Made by a program: the position numbers and the translations under genes
DNA from: Chloroflexota bacterium
Lineage (GTDB): Bacteria; Chloroflexota; Dehalococcoidia; Tepidiformales; Tepidiformaceae
DNA length: 64,000 nucleotides
Assembly: GCA_026705605.1 (NCBI GenBank)
Contig: JAPPAK010000002.1
Location: forward strand, 93,013-157,012
Direction of reading: 5' to 3'
Shown here: in pieces, positions 25,817 through 34,592 of the stretch
Position numbering within the stretch: position 1 is the stretch's first letter
Layout of the letters: every line of letters starts with the position of its first letter
Notes under the pieces: generated by a model
Told to the model about the DNA's origin: nothing
The model's input: only the letters and a program-made list of their open reading frames with translations
The model's database searches: none

Positions 25817-27232
25817 GTGGCGAAGTACCGGTTCCGCGCGCTCGGCGCGATCTTGCTGGCCCTCGGCGTGGCCTCCTTGCTGCTCTCGCAGTGGGCGGCG
25901 CCGACCCAGGCCAGGGGCGACTACATCGGTGTCGCGAGAATAGACGGGGCCATCGACGCGATTAGCTCCCGCTACCTGTCACGGGCCATTAGCAAGGCAG
26001 AGGGCGATGAAGCGGTCCTCATCGTCATCGAGCTCGATACCCCCGGCGGCCGCCTCGACTCCACCCGCGACATGGTCGCGTCAATCCTCGAGTCCCGCTC
26101 CCCGGTCGCCGTCTACGTCACGCCCTCCGGAGCGCAGGCCGCCTCCGCCGGCACCTTCATCACTGCCGCCGCCAATTTCGCCGTCATGGAGCCGACCACC
26201 AACATTGGCGCCGCCTCGCCCATCAGCGGCTCGGGCGAGGATCTTCCCTCGACCCTCGAGCGCAAGGTGATCGAGGACACCCGCGCCTTCATCCGGGCAA
26301 TCTCGGAACGACGCGACCGCAATGCCGAGGCTCTTGAGGCCACGGTGACCCACGCCAGGGCCTATTCGTCGAGCGAGGCGCTCGATCTCGGCATCATCGA
26401 CTTTATCGCTCCCGACCTCGATGACCTGCTGGCTCAGGTTGACGGCCGGACCGCGGAGACCGCGGCTGGCCCCGTCGTCGTGAACACGGAAGGCGTCTCC
26501 GTTCGCGACATCAACATGAGCTTTCTGGAGCGCTTCCTGTCCGTCATCGCCGACCCGAACATCGCCTTCACCCTGATATCGCTCGGCAGTCTCGCGCTCA
26601 TCATCGAGTTCTGGATCCCCGGCTTTGGCCCCGGGATCATCGGCGTCATCATGCTGGCCCTCGCCTTCGTGGCCTTTGGCCAGCTCCCCGTCAACTGGGT
26701 GGGCGTCGGTCTCATTCTCTTCGCGATGGGTCTTTTCTACTTCGAGATGGAGGCCCCCGGCATCGGTGTCTTTGGAGCAGGTGGCTTTGTGAGCTTCCTG
26801 GTGGGTGCGCTTCTGCTCTTCGGGGGTTTCGTCGGGTCGTCCAACCCCCTCGACCTCACCGTCGACATAAGTCTTTGGCTCGTCGTCGTGATGGGTGTTT
26901 TCGTGGGCAGTACGGTGCTTGCGTTCTACTTCCTTGTGCGTGGCGGCGGAAGCTCCGACGCCTTCGGTTCCCTCGACGGCGACCTCGTCGGAACACCCGC
27001 CGTCGCCATCTCCGACCTCAATCCGACCGGCAAAGTGCTTGCCAGGGACCGTGAGTGGTCGGCTACTATGGAAGAGGGGCAGCGAGTTCGCGCCGGTGCG
27101 AACGTTCACGTCGTTGCCGTCTACAGTGGCAGGACGCTCAAGGTGTCCAGCGGGCCCGCGCCGATCGGCCAGCGGGCGCGTCGACCCCTCTCCGCGTTCG
27201 CCGGACGACTTAGAAGGGCGTTTAGGAGGTAG
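25817..27232 (+). CDS. NfeD-family membrane serine protease (long form)
   Basis: A 471-residue NfeD1b-type protein. A signal or membrane helix (residues 8-28) is followed by a ClpP-like serine protease domain with catalytic Ser110 (QAASAGTF) and Lys150 (LERKVIED), the same 40-residue spacing as the archaeal 1510-N protease. Then come four to five membrane helices (about 240-385) and a C-terminal NfeD OB-fold domain. The GTG start is preceded by GGAAGG. It is three bases from the flotillin-like gene; this gene pair is a well known operon (for example yqeZ/floA in Bacillus). It probably cleaves or remodels flotillin/stomatin-type complexes in the membrane. Confidence 0.92.
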   Translation: MAKYRFRALGAILLALGVASLLLSQWAAPTQARGDYIGVARIDGAIDAISSRYLSRAISKAEGDEAVLIVIELDTPGGRLDSTRDMVASILESRSPVAVYVTPSGAQAASAGTFITAAANFAVMEPTTNIGAASPISGSGEDLPSTLERKVIEDTRAFIRAISERRDRNAEALEATVTHARAYSSSEALDLGIIDFIAPDLDDLLAQVDGRTAETAAGPVVVNTEGVSVRDINMSFLERFLSVIADPNIAFTLISLGSLALIIEFWIPGFGPGIIGVIMLALAFVAFGQLPVNWVGVGLILFAMGLFYFEMEAPGIGVFGAGGFVSFLVGALLLFGGFVGSSNPLDLTVDISLWLVVVMGVFVGSTVLAFYFLVRGGGSSDAFGSLDGDLVGTPAVAISDLNPTGKVLARDREWSATMEEGQRVRAGANVHVVAVYSGRTLKVSSGPAPIGQRARRPLSAFAGRLRRAFRR

Positions 27233-27235
27233 TTC

Positions 27236-28705
27236 ATGGCGCCAATTATCCGAGTAGCAGGCCCAAACGAGGCGTTGATCAGGTCAGGTGGAGGATCCCG
27301 GCCCAAGATCACCGTCGGCGGCAGGGTCATCGTCATCCCCATCTTCTTCAAGGCGCAAACCCTCTCCCTTGAGGTCATGACCCTCGCCGTCGAAACCGCG
27401 AAGGTCTACACCAAGGAGGGCGTCGCCGTCACCGTCGACGGCGTGGCCCAGGTCAAGGTCGCGCGCGCTGAGGAAGCCATCCGTACGGCTGCCCAGCAGT
27501 TCGTGGGCAAGCCCGAGCGCGAGATCGCCGAGGTCGCCCTCCAAACCCTCGAGGGCGCCCAGCGCGCCATCCTCGGCACCATGACCGTCGAGGAGATCTA
27601 CCAGGACCGGGAGTCCTTCGCGGCGAGCGTCAGCGAGGTCGCCGAGCCGCACATGGCCAACATGGGCCTCGAGATCATCAGCTTCACTATCCGCGATATC
27701 CGCGACGACCAGGGCTACCTCGACGCCCTCGGCCGCAAGCGCACGGCGGAGGTCACCCGCGACGCCGAGATCGGCGAGGCGGAAGCGCAGCGCGATGCCG
27801 CCATCAAGCGCGCCGAGGCGCAGCGAGACGCCATCGTCGTCGAGGCGCAGGCCAACCGTGATCAGGAGACGGCCAAGTTCGACGCGGATACCAAAATCGC
27901 CGAGTCCGAGCGCGACTTCAAGGTCGAGCAGGCCCGCTTCCAGCAGGAGACCAACGCCCGCCAGGCAGAGGCCGAGCTCGCCTATGCCCTCCAGGAGGCC
28001 GTGACCCGACAGGAGATCCGCCAGCAGGAGGTCCAGATCGAGGTCGTCGAGCGCACCAAGCAGATCGAGATCGAGCAGCAGGAGATCCTGCGCCGCGAGC
28101 GCGAGCTCGAGGCCAACATCAAGCGCCCCGCCGAGGCCGAGCGCTATCGCCTCGAGACTATCGCCGCCGGCGACAAGGCCAAGGTCGTGGCCGCGGCCGA
28201 AGCAGAAGCCGAGTCCCTCACCCTCAACGGGTCGGGCGAGGCGAATGCCATCCGCGCCCGTGGCGAGGCCGAGGCCGACGCCATCAAGGCCCAGGGCCTG
28301 GCCGAGGCCGAAGCCATGCGCATGAAGGCCGACGCCTGGAAGGAGTACGGCCAGGCGGCCATGATCGATACGCTCCTCGAGTCGCTGCCCGACGTCGCAT
28401 CGTCGGTCGCCCAGCCGCTCGCGCAGACCGACCGCATCGTCATGATCAGCGGTGGCGACAACGGCTCCATCGGCGCCAGCAAGCTCACCAACGACGTGAC
28501 CAAGGTGGTCTCGCAGCTTCCCGATCTCGTCGAGAGCCTCACCGGCATCGACATCCTCGGGACGCTCAAGAACCTCCCGCGCGTCGCCACCACCGACGGC
28601 TCCAACGGCGCGGCCCAGGCCGCTCCCGCGGCTGTCGAGGCTGCGGCGCCGGCAGAAGCGGAAGCCTCCGACGAGGGTGATTCCGGCGAGGAGTCACCCG
28701 CCTAG
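27236..28705 (+). CDS. Flotillin-like SPFH protein
   Basis: A 489-residue flotillin/FloT-like protein. It starts directly with the SPFH domain (IIRVAGPNEALIRSGG), as in eukaryotic flotillins, without an N-terminal membrane helix. A long coiled coil rich in Ala-Glu repeats (AEAQRDAAIKRAEAQRD and so on) covers about residues 165-350, followed by a Gly/Ser-containing C-terminal domain and an acidic Ala-rich tail. Flotillins form large membrane-associated oligomers organising lipid domains. The GGAGG ribosome-binding site overlaps the end of nfeD. Translation is probably coupled to nfeD. Confidence 0.93.
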   Translation: MAPIIRVAGPNEALIRSGGGSRPKITVGGRVIVIPIFFKAQTLSLEVMTLAVETAKVYTKEGVAVTVDGVAQVKVARAEEAIRTAAQQFVGKPEREIAEVALQTLEGAQRAILGTMTVEEIYQDRESFAASVSEVAEPHMANMGLEIISFTIRDIRDDQGYLDALGRKRTAEVTRDAEIGEAEAQRDAAIKRAEAQRDAIVVEAQANRDQETAKFDADTKIAESERDFKVEQARFQQETNARQAEAELAYALQEAVTRQEIRQQEVQIEVVERTKQIEIEQQEILRRERELEANIKRPAEAERYRLETIAAGDKAKVVAAAEAEAESLTLNGSGEANAIRARGEAEADAIKAQGLAEAEAMRMKADAWKEYGQAAMIDTLLESLPDVASSVAQPLAQTDRIVMISGGDNGSIGASKLTNDVTKVVSQLPDLVESLTGIDILGTLKNLPRVATTDGSNGAAQAAPAAVEAAAPAEAEASDEGDSGEESPA

Positions 28706-28727
28706 CAACCCCGCCCACTACCGCACG

Positions 28728-28760
28728 CGGGGCGATGGCGTCTTTCGACCCATCGCCCCG
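28728..28760 (+). terminator. Hairpin terminator after flotillin gene
   Basis: A perfect 11-base stem (CGGGGCGATGG at 28728-28738 with CCATCGCCCCG at 28750-28760) encloses an 11-base loop, 22 bases after the flotillin stop. Only TTG follows, so the T-tract is minimal. It separates the nfeD operon from the toxin-antitoxin pair. Confidence 0.65.
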
Positions 28761-28787
28761 TTGCTGATCCCGCTACCGGGTCGGAAG

Positions 28788-28806
28788 TGCTATCATTATG
28801 ATAGCA
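28788..28806. promoter_or_regulatory. Palindromic operator of the antitoxin-toxin operon
   Basis: TGCTATCAT at 28788-28796 and ATGATAGCA at 28798-28806 form a perfect 9-base inverted repeat around a single T. The left arm contains the TATCAT -10-like box at 28791-28796. It lies 17 bases before the antitoxin ATG. Ribbon-helix-helix antitoxins bind such inverted repeats and repress their own operon, so this is the likely autoregulatory site. Confidence 0.75.
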
Positions 28807-28822
28807 TTCTGGGGAGGTCGCC

Positions 28823-29077
28823 ATGGCGACCCTGAACGTGCGCAGGCTGGACGACGAGGTGGTTTCGCGCCTCAAGCGCCGCGCATCCTCGAACAAGCGC
28901 TCGCTCGAGAGCGAGGTCAGACACATCCTCGAGGGCGCCGCGGCGGACGACCGGGAAGCGCGGCGGGACGCATTCCGCCTGCTGGCCTCCCGATTGCGCG
29001 CCCGTACGGCTGGAACGCGCCAGACACCCTCCGAAGTACTCATCAGGGAAGATCGCAGCACCGGGCATCGTGACTGA
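28823..29077 (+). CDS. FitA-type ribbon-helix-helix antitoxin
   Basis: An 84-residue protein. Residues 2-12 (ATLNVRRLDDE) form the DNA-binding strand, followed by two helices (VVSRLKRRASSNKRSLESEVRHILEGAA), the FitA/Arc-type ribbon-helix-helix pattern. The C-terminal part (about 55-84) should wrap the toxin. It overlaps the PIN-toxin gene by one base, with the ATG of the toxin using the last base of the stop codon. A GGGGAGG ribosome-binding site and the palindromic operator lie just upstream. Confidence 0.88.
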   Translation: MATLNVRRLDDEVVSRLKRRASSNKRSLESEVRHILEGAAADDREARRDAFRLLASRLRARTAGTRQTPSEVLIREDRSTGHRD

Positions 29078-29514
29078 TGCGGCTGGTGGTCGACGCGAGC
29101 GTCGCGGTCAAGTGGCTCGTGGATGAGGACGGCTCCGAGACTGCCGATGGCATCCTGGAGCACGCTACCGAGCTCCATGCTCCCCGCCTGCTTGCCTCCG
29201 AAGTAGCGAACGCGCTCTGGCGAAAGGCCCGGCTGCGCGAGATTGAACGCAGCGATGCAGGGGTTCTCGCCGCCTCGGTTGCCCAGATGCCCATTGCCTG
29301 GACAGAAGACGAGCGGGTCTGCAGCGAAGCGGCCCGTTTGGCCGTCGGGCTTGATCGCCCCGTTTACGACTGCATGTACCTGGCCCTGGCTCACCGGGTC
29401 GATGCTCGGCTCGTCACTGCCGACGAGCGTTTCGCCAATGCGCTTGCGACCACCGAGCACGGAGGCGCGATTGTCACGCTGGCCGCGCTTGAGGGTGAGT
29501 TCGAGACCGGATAG
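29077..29514 (+). CDS. VapC/FitB-type PIN-domain ribonuclease toxin
   Basis: A 145-residue PIN-domain protein. Acidic residues expected to bind Mg2+ are all in place: Asp6 (VVDASVAV), Glu42 (LASEVANAL), Asp98 (VYDCMYLALA) and Asp116 (VTADERF). PIN toxins cut tRNA, rRNA or mRNA and are held inactive by the antitoxin. The gene is intact and translationally coupled to the upstream antitoxin. It ends ten bases from the convergent kinase gene. Chromosomal VapBC-type pairs often move horizontally, but nothing else nearby marks a mobile element. Confidence 0.92.
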   Translation: MRLVVDASVAVKWLVDEDGSETADGILEHATELHAPRLLASEVANALWRKARLREIERSDAGVLAASVAQMPIAWTEDERVCSEAARLAVGLDRPVYDCMYLALAHRVDARLVTADERFANALATTEHGGAIVTLAALEGEFETG

Positions 29515-29524
29515 CCGTTGACGG

Positions 29525-31711
29525 TTAACCCTGGGCCGGGACCTCTTCCGTGGCGGCCGCCGTTTCGGCCGGCCGCTCCAGCGGCAGTTCGATGATCATC
29601 TCGGTGTATTCGCCCGGTTCCGTGTCCACGGTGATAGTCCCGCCGTGCCTGCGAACGATGTCGCTCGAGAGCGACAGCCCCAGACCCGTGCCCTGGTCCG
29701 TCGGCTTGGTCGTGAAGAAGGGGTTGAAAATCTTCTCCGCAACCTCCGGCGGCATCCCCGTGCCGTTGTCCTTGATCCGAACTTCGATGTGGTCCTCAAG
29801 GCGCTTGGTGCTCAGCCAGATGGTCGGCGTGTAGGGCCCGCCCACCACATCGGCTCCCGGCGTCGCTGCGCGCCGCTCGTTCGTCGCGTAGCACGCGTTG
29901 CTCACCATGTTGAGGAAGACGCGGCCGAGGTCCTGGGGGATGACTTCCATCTCGCCTGCATTCGGGTCGTACTCGTCCTTCAGGTCCAGTTGGAAGTCCG
30001 AATCTGTTGCGCGCGCGCTGTGGTAGGCCAACTTCGCGTGCTCATCGAGCAGCCCATTAATGTCGCTCATCTGCCACTCCCCCGATCCCCGTCCCATCCG
30101 CAGCATGTTCTCGACGATGCGGTTCGCCCGCTGTCCGTGCGACTGGATCCGCTCGAGGTTATCCGTCAGGTCGCCCGTTATCTCCTCGACGTACGACTGC
30201 TGCTCCTCGCTCAGATTCACACCATCCTCCTCCAGCACTTCCTGCAGCTCGGTCAGAAGCTCGCCCGAGACCTCGGAGAAGTTGTTCACGAAGTTCAGGG
30301 GGTTCCGGATCTCGTGGGCCACGCCCGCCGTCAGCTCGCCCAGCGCCGCCAGCTTCTCCCGCATCACGATCTGGTCCTGGGCCTTATTCAGCTCACCCAG
30401 CGTGCTCTCCAGCTCCACGTTCTTCTCCTGCAGCTCGTTCGCCAGCTCCTCCACCAGGTTCAGCCGCTGAACCTCGAGCGCGTGCCGCCGGAACACTTCG
30501 AGCGCGGCCGCCATGTCCGCGACCTCGTCCCGCCCCTCCATCTCCACGCTCGTCTCGATGTCCCCGCCGGCCATCCGCCGCATCCAGTCCGTGAGCAGGT
30601 TCAAGCGGCGCAGGAGGATCCTGCCCAGGTAGAGCCAGATGATGAGCACCGCCCCGACCACGCTCACCGCGCTGATGACGAGCAGAAGCGTGCGGCCCGT
30701 GAAGATTGCCGAGGAGGAGGCCTCGGTGGCATCCGCCGCGCTCGCCTGCGCCGCCATCACCAGCCCGTCCACCTCTGCCACCAGGTCGATCGAGAGGTCG
30801 CGGTTGCTCGCCAGCAACTCCGACTGGCGGGCCTCGATCCGGAGCTCCTGCTCGAAGAGGCCAAACACGCTCCCTCCACCGAGGCCCAGGGCGAACAACC
30901 GATCGAAGACCGGCGTGGCGGCGGTATGGAAGTCGGTTCCCCGTTCCGTTCCCAGGTTCCGCTCAATGCGGTTCCGCGCGGCTTCGAAGCGCTCCCGCAG
31001 CGGCTCGACCAATGAGGCGTCCGACAACGTGAATGCGTTCGCCAGAAGCTCCGTCGCGATGTTCACGTCCCCCTGCAACTCGCTCAGCCGTCGGTAGCGG
31101 ACGACTTCCTGCTCGGCGAAGTGTTGCGAGCGGGGCGCAGCCGAGTCGTCGAGGTCGATGAATCCGGTCAGCACGAAGAAGAACTGGTCGTCGATCGCCG
31201 GCGCCAGCAGGTCGTCCAGCTCGAACCGCACCTGCGTCAGCTCTTCCTGCAGTCCCTCCAGGCGCGTCCGCAAGTCGAACACGCCCGCTGTTTCGCTCCG
31301 CAGCTCGTTGATATTGGAGATGAGTGTGTCCGAGTACGTGCGGATCCGGGCCACCCGCGCCTGGTCCGTGTCCCTCTTGGCCTCCAGCGTGAGCAGCTGC
31401 TCTTCGAAAGACGTGTAGGCGGCGTCGATGCTCTGAACGACCTGCGCGAACTCCTCCGGCGTCGAGGCTGCCGTCAGGTTCGGCGCCGCCGCCACCAGGA
31501 CGCCGGTGTCCCGCGCGACGCCGAACGACGCCGCAAGCTCGGGCACGCTTCCCTCGTTCACGCGGCTCTGAACGGTTCCCACGCGGTCGAAGGAGAACCA
31601 GCCGACGAGACTCGCTGCCAGCGTGAGCACCACCGCTCCCCCGACGGCCAGGTAGAGCTGCGTCGAGATACGGAACCGGCTGTCCACTATCTGCTTTAGT
31701 CGTTCAACCAC
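29525..31711 (-). CDS. Transmembrane sensor histidine kinase
   Basis: A 728-residue membrane kinase. A helix at about 18-40 and another at 341-362 frame a roughly 300-residue extracytoplasmic sensor that looks all-helical, like the TorS sensor. HAMP (about 363-415), a coiled coil (425-455), a dimerisation domain with His466 in AHEIRNPLNF, and an HATPase domain with NMVSNACYATNE, DNGTGMP and GTGLGLSLS follow. There is no receiver domain; the likely partner is the response regulator/phosphatase encoded in the same operon. The GTG start overlaps the binding-protein gene by 16 bases, implying coupled synthesis with that ligand-binding protein. Confidence 0.92.
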   Translation of the reverse strand: MVERLKQIVDSRFRISTQLYLAVGGAVVLTLAASLVGWFSFDRVGTVQSRVNEGSVPELAASFGVARDTGVLVAAAPNLTAASTPEEFAQVVQSIDAAYTSFEEQLLTLEAKRDTDQARVARIRTYSDTLISNINELRSETAGVFDLRTRLEGLQEELTQVRFELDDLLAPAIDDQFFFVLTGFIDLDDSAAPRSQHFAEQEVVRYRRLSELQGDVNIATELLANAFTLSDASLVEPLRERFEAARNRIERNLGTERGTDFHTAATPVFDRLFALGLGGGSVFGLFEQELRIEARQSELLASNRDLSIDLVAEVDGLVMAAQASAADATEASSSAIFTGRTLLLVISAVSVVGAVLIIWLYLGRILLRRLNLLTDWMRRMAGGDIETSVEMEGRDEVADMAAALEVFRRHALEVQRLNLVEELANELQEKNVELESTLGELNKAQDQIVMREKLAALGELTAGVAHEIRNPLNFVNNFSEVSGELLTELQEVLEEDGVNLSEEQQSYVEEITGDLTDNLERIQSHGQRANRIVENMLRMGRGSGEWQMSDINGLLDEHAKLAYHSARATDSDFQLDLKDEYDPNAGEMEVIPQDLGRVFLNMVSNACYATNERRAATPGADVVGGPYTPTIWLSTKRLEDHIEVRIKDNGTGMPPEVAEKIFNPFFTTKPTDQGTGLGLSLSSDIVRRHGGTITVDTEPGEYTEMIIELPLERPAETAAATEEVPAQG

Positions 31712-32976
31712 TCTGTCTCTCGCAGTGCCTCGATCTCGCGGAGTGATTCAATAGCATGGTACTGCTCGCCGGGCCCGATGACTGTCAGGAATACCCTGTC
31801 CGACCCCTGGTTGTCATCTGCCCCGTACTGCAGCGCGAACCCCTCGATGTCGAACGCATCCGCCTCACGGAGGCTGTTCAGGAAGCACTCCCGGTCCAGA
31901 TTCCGCCCGCAGCGCTCAAGTCCCGCGATGGCGAGCCGGCCGGCGAGATAGCCCTCGAGCGACACGAACCCCGGTGTCACGTCGGGCGCGTATGCCGCCA
32001 GCGCTCGCTGGTACGCCGCCACAACCGCCAGCGAGTCGTCCTCCGGGAAGGGCACCACCTGTGTCACCAGCACACCGACGCCATCGGACCCCAGCTCCTG
32101 CGCCAGCGCGTTGCTGCCGACGAACGAGACGTTCAGGAAGAGCGCGTCCGACCCAAGCCGCTTGGCCCACTTGATAAACGTCGCCATCGGCTCGTAGGCG
32201 CCGATCATGATCACCGCCTCGGGGTCGTTCTCCAGCAGGTCGAGCACGGCCGCCTTCACCGCCGAGGTGTTGCGTGTGTAGCGCCCCACGGCCACCGCCT
32301 CGCTGCCCCGCCGGGCCAGCGCCTGCTGCACGCCGTCGTACCCGCTCCGCCCGTACGAGTCGTCCTGGTACAGGATCCCGATCCGCTCGATGCCAAGGTC
32401 GGCCCTCAGCCGCTCAACCATCTCCTCGGTCTCCTGCGCGTAGGACGCGCGCAGGTTGATGATGTTGCTCCACTCCGGATCCCGGAGGAAGCCGGCCCCC
32501 GTGAAGGGCGCGATGTAGGGAGCGCCCGCTGCAAAGGCGATCGGCGTGGCCGAGCGGGACGTGGGCGTTCCCACCGCGCCGATCAGGGCAAACACGCCCT
32601 CGCCGATGAGCTGCTGCGTGTTGGCGATCGCCGCCTCCGGTTCATACGCGTCGTCCAGCGATTTCAACTCGATCCGGCGTCCGTGCACGCCGCCGTTCTC
32701 GTTCGCCTCGTGGAACGCGGCCTCGATCCCGAGGCGCATGTTCGTGCCGAGCGCCGATGCTGGTCCGCTGAACGCCGCCGACTGCCCGAAGAGCACCCGG
32801 TCCTCGAACACTCCCGGAGTACCCCTGTCGATCGCCTCGGTAGCAGTCGCGGTGGCGGTCACCGTGCCCGCGTCGTCGTCGCCGCCCCCCGAGCAGCCGA
32901 GCCCTATGAGAGACCCGATCAGGAGAGAACAGACGCCTGCCAGCCAGGCGACGCGTACGGACCGCGATCGCCTCAT
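31696..32976 (-). CDS. Periplasmic ligand-binding lipoprotein (LivJ-like) in signalling operon
   Basis: A 426-residue protein with a basic N-terminus, a hydrophobic segment and a lipobox-like GLGC ending at Cys28, then a Thr/Ala linker. The mature part is a Peripla_BP_6-type binding domain (VLFGQSAAFSGPASALGTNMRLGIEAAF, GIRV-like and ERIGILYQDDSYGRSGYDGVQ segments). No transporter genes are adjacent; it is sandwiched between an anti-sigma-type kinase and a sensor kinase, overlapping both (4 and 16 bases). It therefore probably senses a ligand outside the cell and signals through the histidine kinase, as TorT does for TorS, rather than feeding an importer. Confidence 0.88.
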   Translation of the reverse strand: MRRSRSVRVAWLAGVCSLLIGSLIGLGCSGGGDDDAGTVTATATATEAIDRGTPGVFEDRVLFGQSAAFSGPASALGTNMRLGIEAAFHEANENGGVHGRRIELKSLDDAYEPEAAIANTQQLIGEGVFALIGAVGTPTSRSATPIAFAAGAPYIAPFTGAGFLRDPEWSNIINLRASYAQETEEMVERLRADLGIERIGILYQDDSYGRSGYDGVQQALARRGSEAVAVGRYTRNTSAVKAAVLDLLENDPEAVIMIGAYEPMATFIKWAKRLGSDALFLNVSFVGSNALAQELGSDGVGVLVTQVVPFPEDDSLAVVAAYQRALAAYAPDVTPGFVSLEGYLAGRLAIAGLERCGRNLDRECFLNSLREADAFDIEGFALQYGADDNQGSDRVFLTVIGPGEQYHAIESLREIEALRETEWLND

Positions 32977-33392
32977 CGCACCTTGCGGGTGACGATGTTC
33001 AGCCGGTTCCTGCCGTTCTCATGTGAGTAACGCACGTCGTCCATCAACGTCTTCGTCAGATGGACGCCCAGACCCCCAACGCGCCTCTCCTCCACCGCCG
33101 CGGTCAGGTCCGGCTCGGGCGCCTCGGTCAACGGGTCGAAGGGCCGCCCGCTGTCGCTGAGGTCGATCGAGATCGAGTCACTCTCGGATTCGATCTGGAG
33201 GGAGATATCGGCGTCGCCACCGTCTGCCCCGTAATCCATGATGTTGAGGATCAGCTCCTCCAGCACCAGGTTCACCCGGAACACGAGATCGTCCGGCCAG
33301 TCGTCCTGCTGCCCCAGGTCCTCGATCGCCGCCGCAATGCGTTCAAGCTCATCGCGGGTCGTCTTGATCGCCATGGAGAGCGTGGTGCCCAT
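32973..33392 (-). CDS. RsbW-like anti-sigma factor/serine kinase
   Basis: A 139-residue single-domain GHKL ATPase of the anti-sigma regulatory factor class. The N box is at residues 46-50 (EELILN), the G1 box DSGRPFDP near 80-87 and the G2 box GGLGVHL near 107-112. In known systems such a protein binds and phosphorylates a STAS antagonist on serine. A STAS protein and a phosphatase that would reverse it are encoded upstream in the same operon. No sigma factor is next to it, so its downstream target is unknown. It overlaps the binding-protein gene by four bases. Confidence 0.87.
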   Translation of the reverse strand: MGTTLSMAIKTTRDELERIAAAIEDLGQQDDWPDDLVFRVNLVLEELILNIMDYGADGGDADISLQIESESDSISIDLSDSGRPFDPLTEAPEPDLTAAVEERRVGGLGVHLTKTLMDDVRYSHENGRNRLNIVTRKVR

Positions 33393-33395
33393 TTC

Positions 33396-34544
33396 TCAAT
33401 CCCGGTGGAGTGTCAGGCAGGTGATGTCGTCGTGCTGGGCGGCTTCGCCAGTGAACTCCAACACCCTGTTCAGCATGCCCATGCAGGACTGCTCGGCGCC
33501 GGTGGGAGGCGCCGAGGCAAACAGCTCCTGAATCCCTTCAATCCCCATGAGCTCACCCTGCTGATTCGTCGCCTCCGTAACGCCGTCCGTATAGAGACAA
33601 ACGGTGTCCCCCGGCTCCAGCTGGAACGAGTCCTGCCGGTACTCGAAGCCCCCCAAGACTCCCAGGGCAATGCCGCCCGTCAGCGGCTTCAGCTCCGAAG
33701 TCCCGTCGGCGCGCACCACGAGAGGCGGGTCGTGGCCACCGCTCGCGTACGTAAACTCGCCCGTCGCCGGGTCGTAGACCGCGTACAGCATGGTGACGAA
33801 CATGCCCGTCGTCTCGTCCTCGTTCAGGAGGTTGTTGACCTCCGTCAGCACATCGCCGGGCGCTTCGGTTCCGATTGCCGAACCCTTGAGCAGCGTACGG
33901 CTCGACATCATGAAGAGCGCCGCCGGCACTCCCTTGTCCGAAACGTCCGCGATCGCGAGCCCAACCTTGTCGTCTGCGAGCCGGACGATGTCGAAGAAGT
34001 CCCCGCCGACATCCTTCGCCGGGTGCATCGTGCCGAAAATCTTGTAGGTGGGGCCGCTGGGGAACACCGTCGGCAGAATTGACTGCTGCATCTTGCTGGC
34101 GACGTCCAGCTCGTTCTGGAGCGCCACCAGCTTGTCGCGGGTGCTGAGCGCCTCCCGCCACTGCTCGATGTGCTCCAGCGTCCGGTCGATCGTGAACTGC
34201 AGGTCGTCGAAGTCCACGGGCTTCGTCACGAAGTCGAACGCGCCCCGGTTCATGGCCGTGCGGATGTTCTCCATGTCGCCGTAGGCGGAGACGATGATCG
34301 CGCGGATGTCCGGACTCACGTTCGGGATCTGCTCCAGCAGCGTCAGCCCGTCCATGCGGGGCATGTTGATGTCCGAGACGACCATGTCGATGCTGGGATC
34401 GGCCTCGAGCTCCTCAAGGGCCTCGATGCCGTTGTGTGCAAAGACAAACTCGTAGCGCCCGCGACGAATGTGCCGGCGCATCCGCTGGAGAACCAGCGGT
34501 TCAAGATCAGGTTCGTCGTCGACTACGAGAATCTTGTACGTCAT
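33396..34544 (-). CDS. Response regulator fused to PP2C (SpoIIE/RsbU-type) phosphatase
   Basis: A 382-residue fusion. Residues 1-125 are a CheY-like receiver with Asp9/Asp10, phosphoacceptor Asp58 (VVSDINMP), Ser86 and Lys108. A coiled linker (128-150) leads to a SpoIIE-type PP2C domain with AKDVGGDFFDI, IADVSDKGVPAALFM and HDDITCLTLH metal-binding motifs. By family knowledge, phosphorylation of the receiver would activate removal of phosphate from the STAS protein. It lies three bases upstream of the RsbW-like gene. Confidence 0.92.
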   Translation of the reverse strand: MTYKILVVDDEPDLEPLVLQRMRRHIRRGRYEFVFAHNGIEALEELEADPSIDMVVSDINMPRMDGLTLLEQIPNVSPDIRAIIVSAYGDMENIRTAMNRGAFDFVTKPVDFDDLQFTIDRTLEHIEQWREALSTRDKLVALQNELDVASKMQQSILPTVFPSGPTYKIFGTMHPAKDVGGDFFDIVRLADDKVGLAIADVSDKGVPAALFMMSSRTLLKGSAIGTEAPGDVLTEVNNLLNEDETTGMFVTMLYAVYDPATGEFTYASGGHDPPLVVRADGTSELKPLTGGIALGVLGGFEYRQDSFQLEPGDTVCLYTDGVTEATNQQGELMGIEGIQELFASAPPTGAEQSCMGMLNRVLEFTGEAAQHDDITCLTLHRD

Positions 34545-34592
34545 CGACAGCGCGCGCCTCGGCGAGCCCTCACTTCCGGCTGTCGGTGCGAG

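Noticed and set aside
27236..28705. Flotillin coiled coil as a collagen- or repeat-type surface protein
   Set aside because: The N-terminal SPFH domain and the NfeD neighbour identify it as flotillin; the Ala/Glu repeats are the usual coiled coil.
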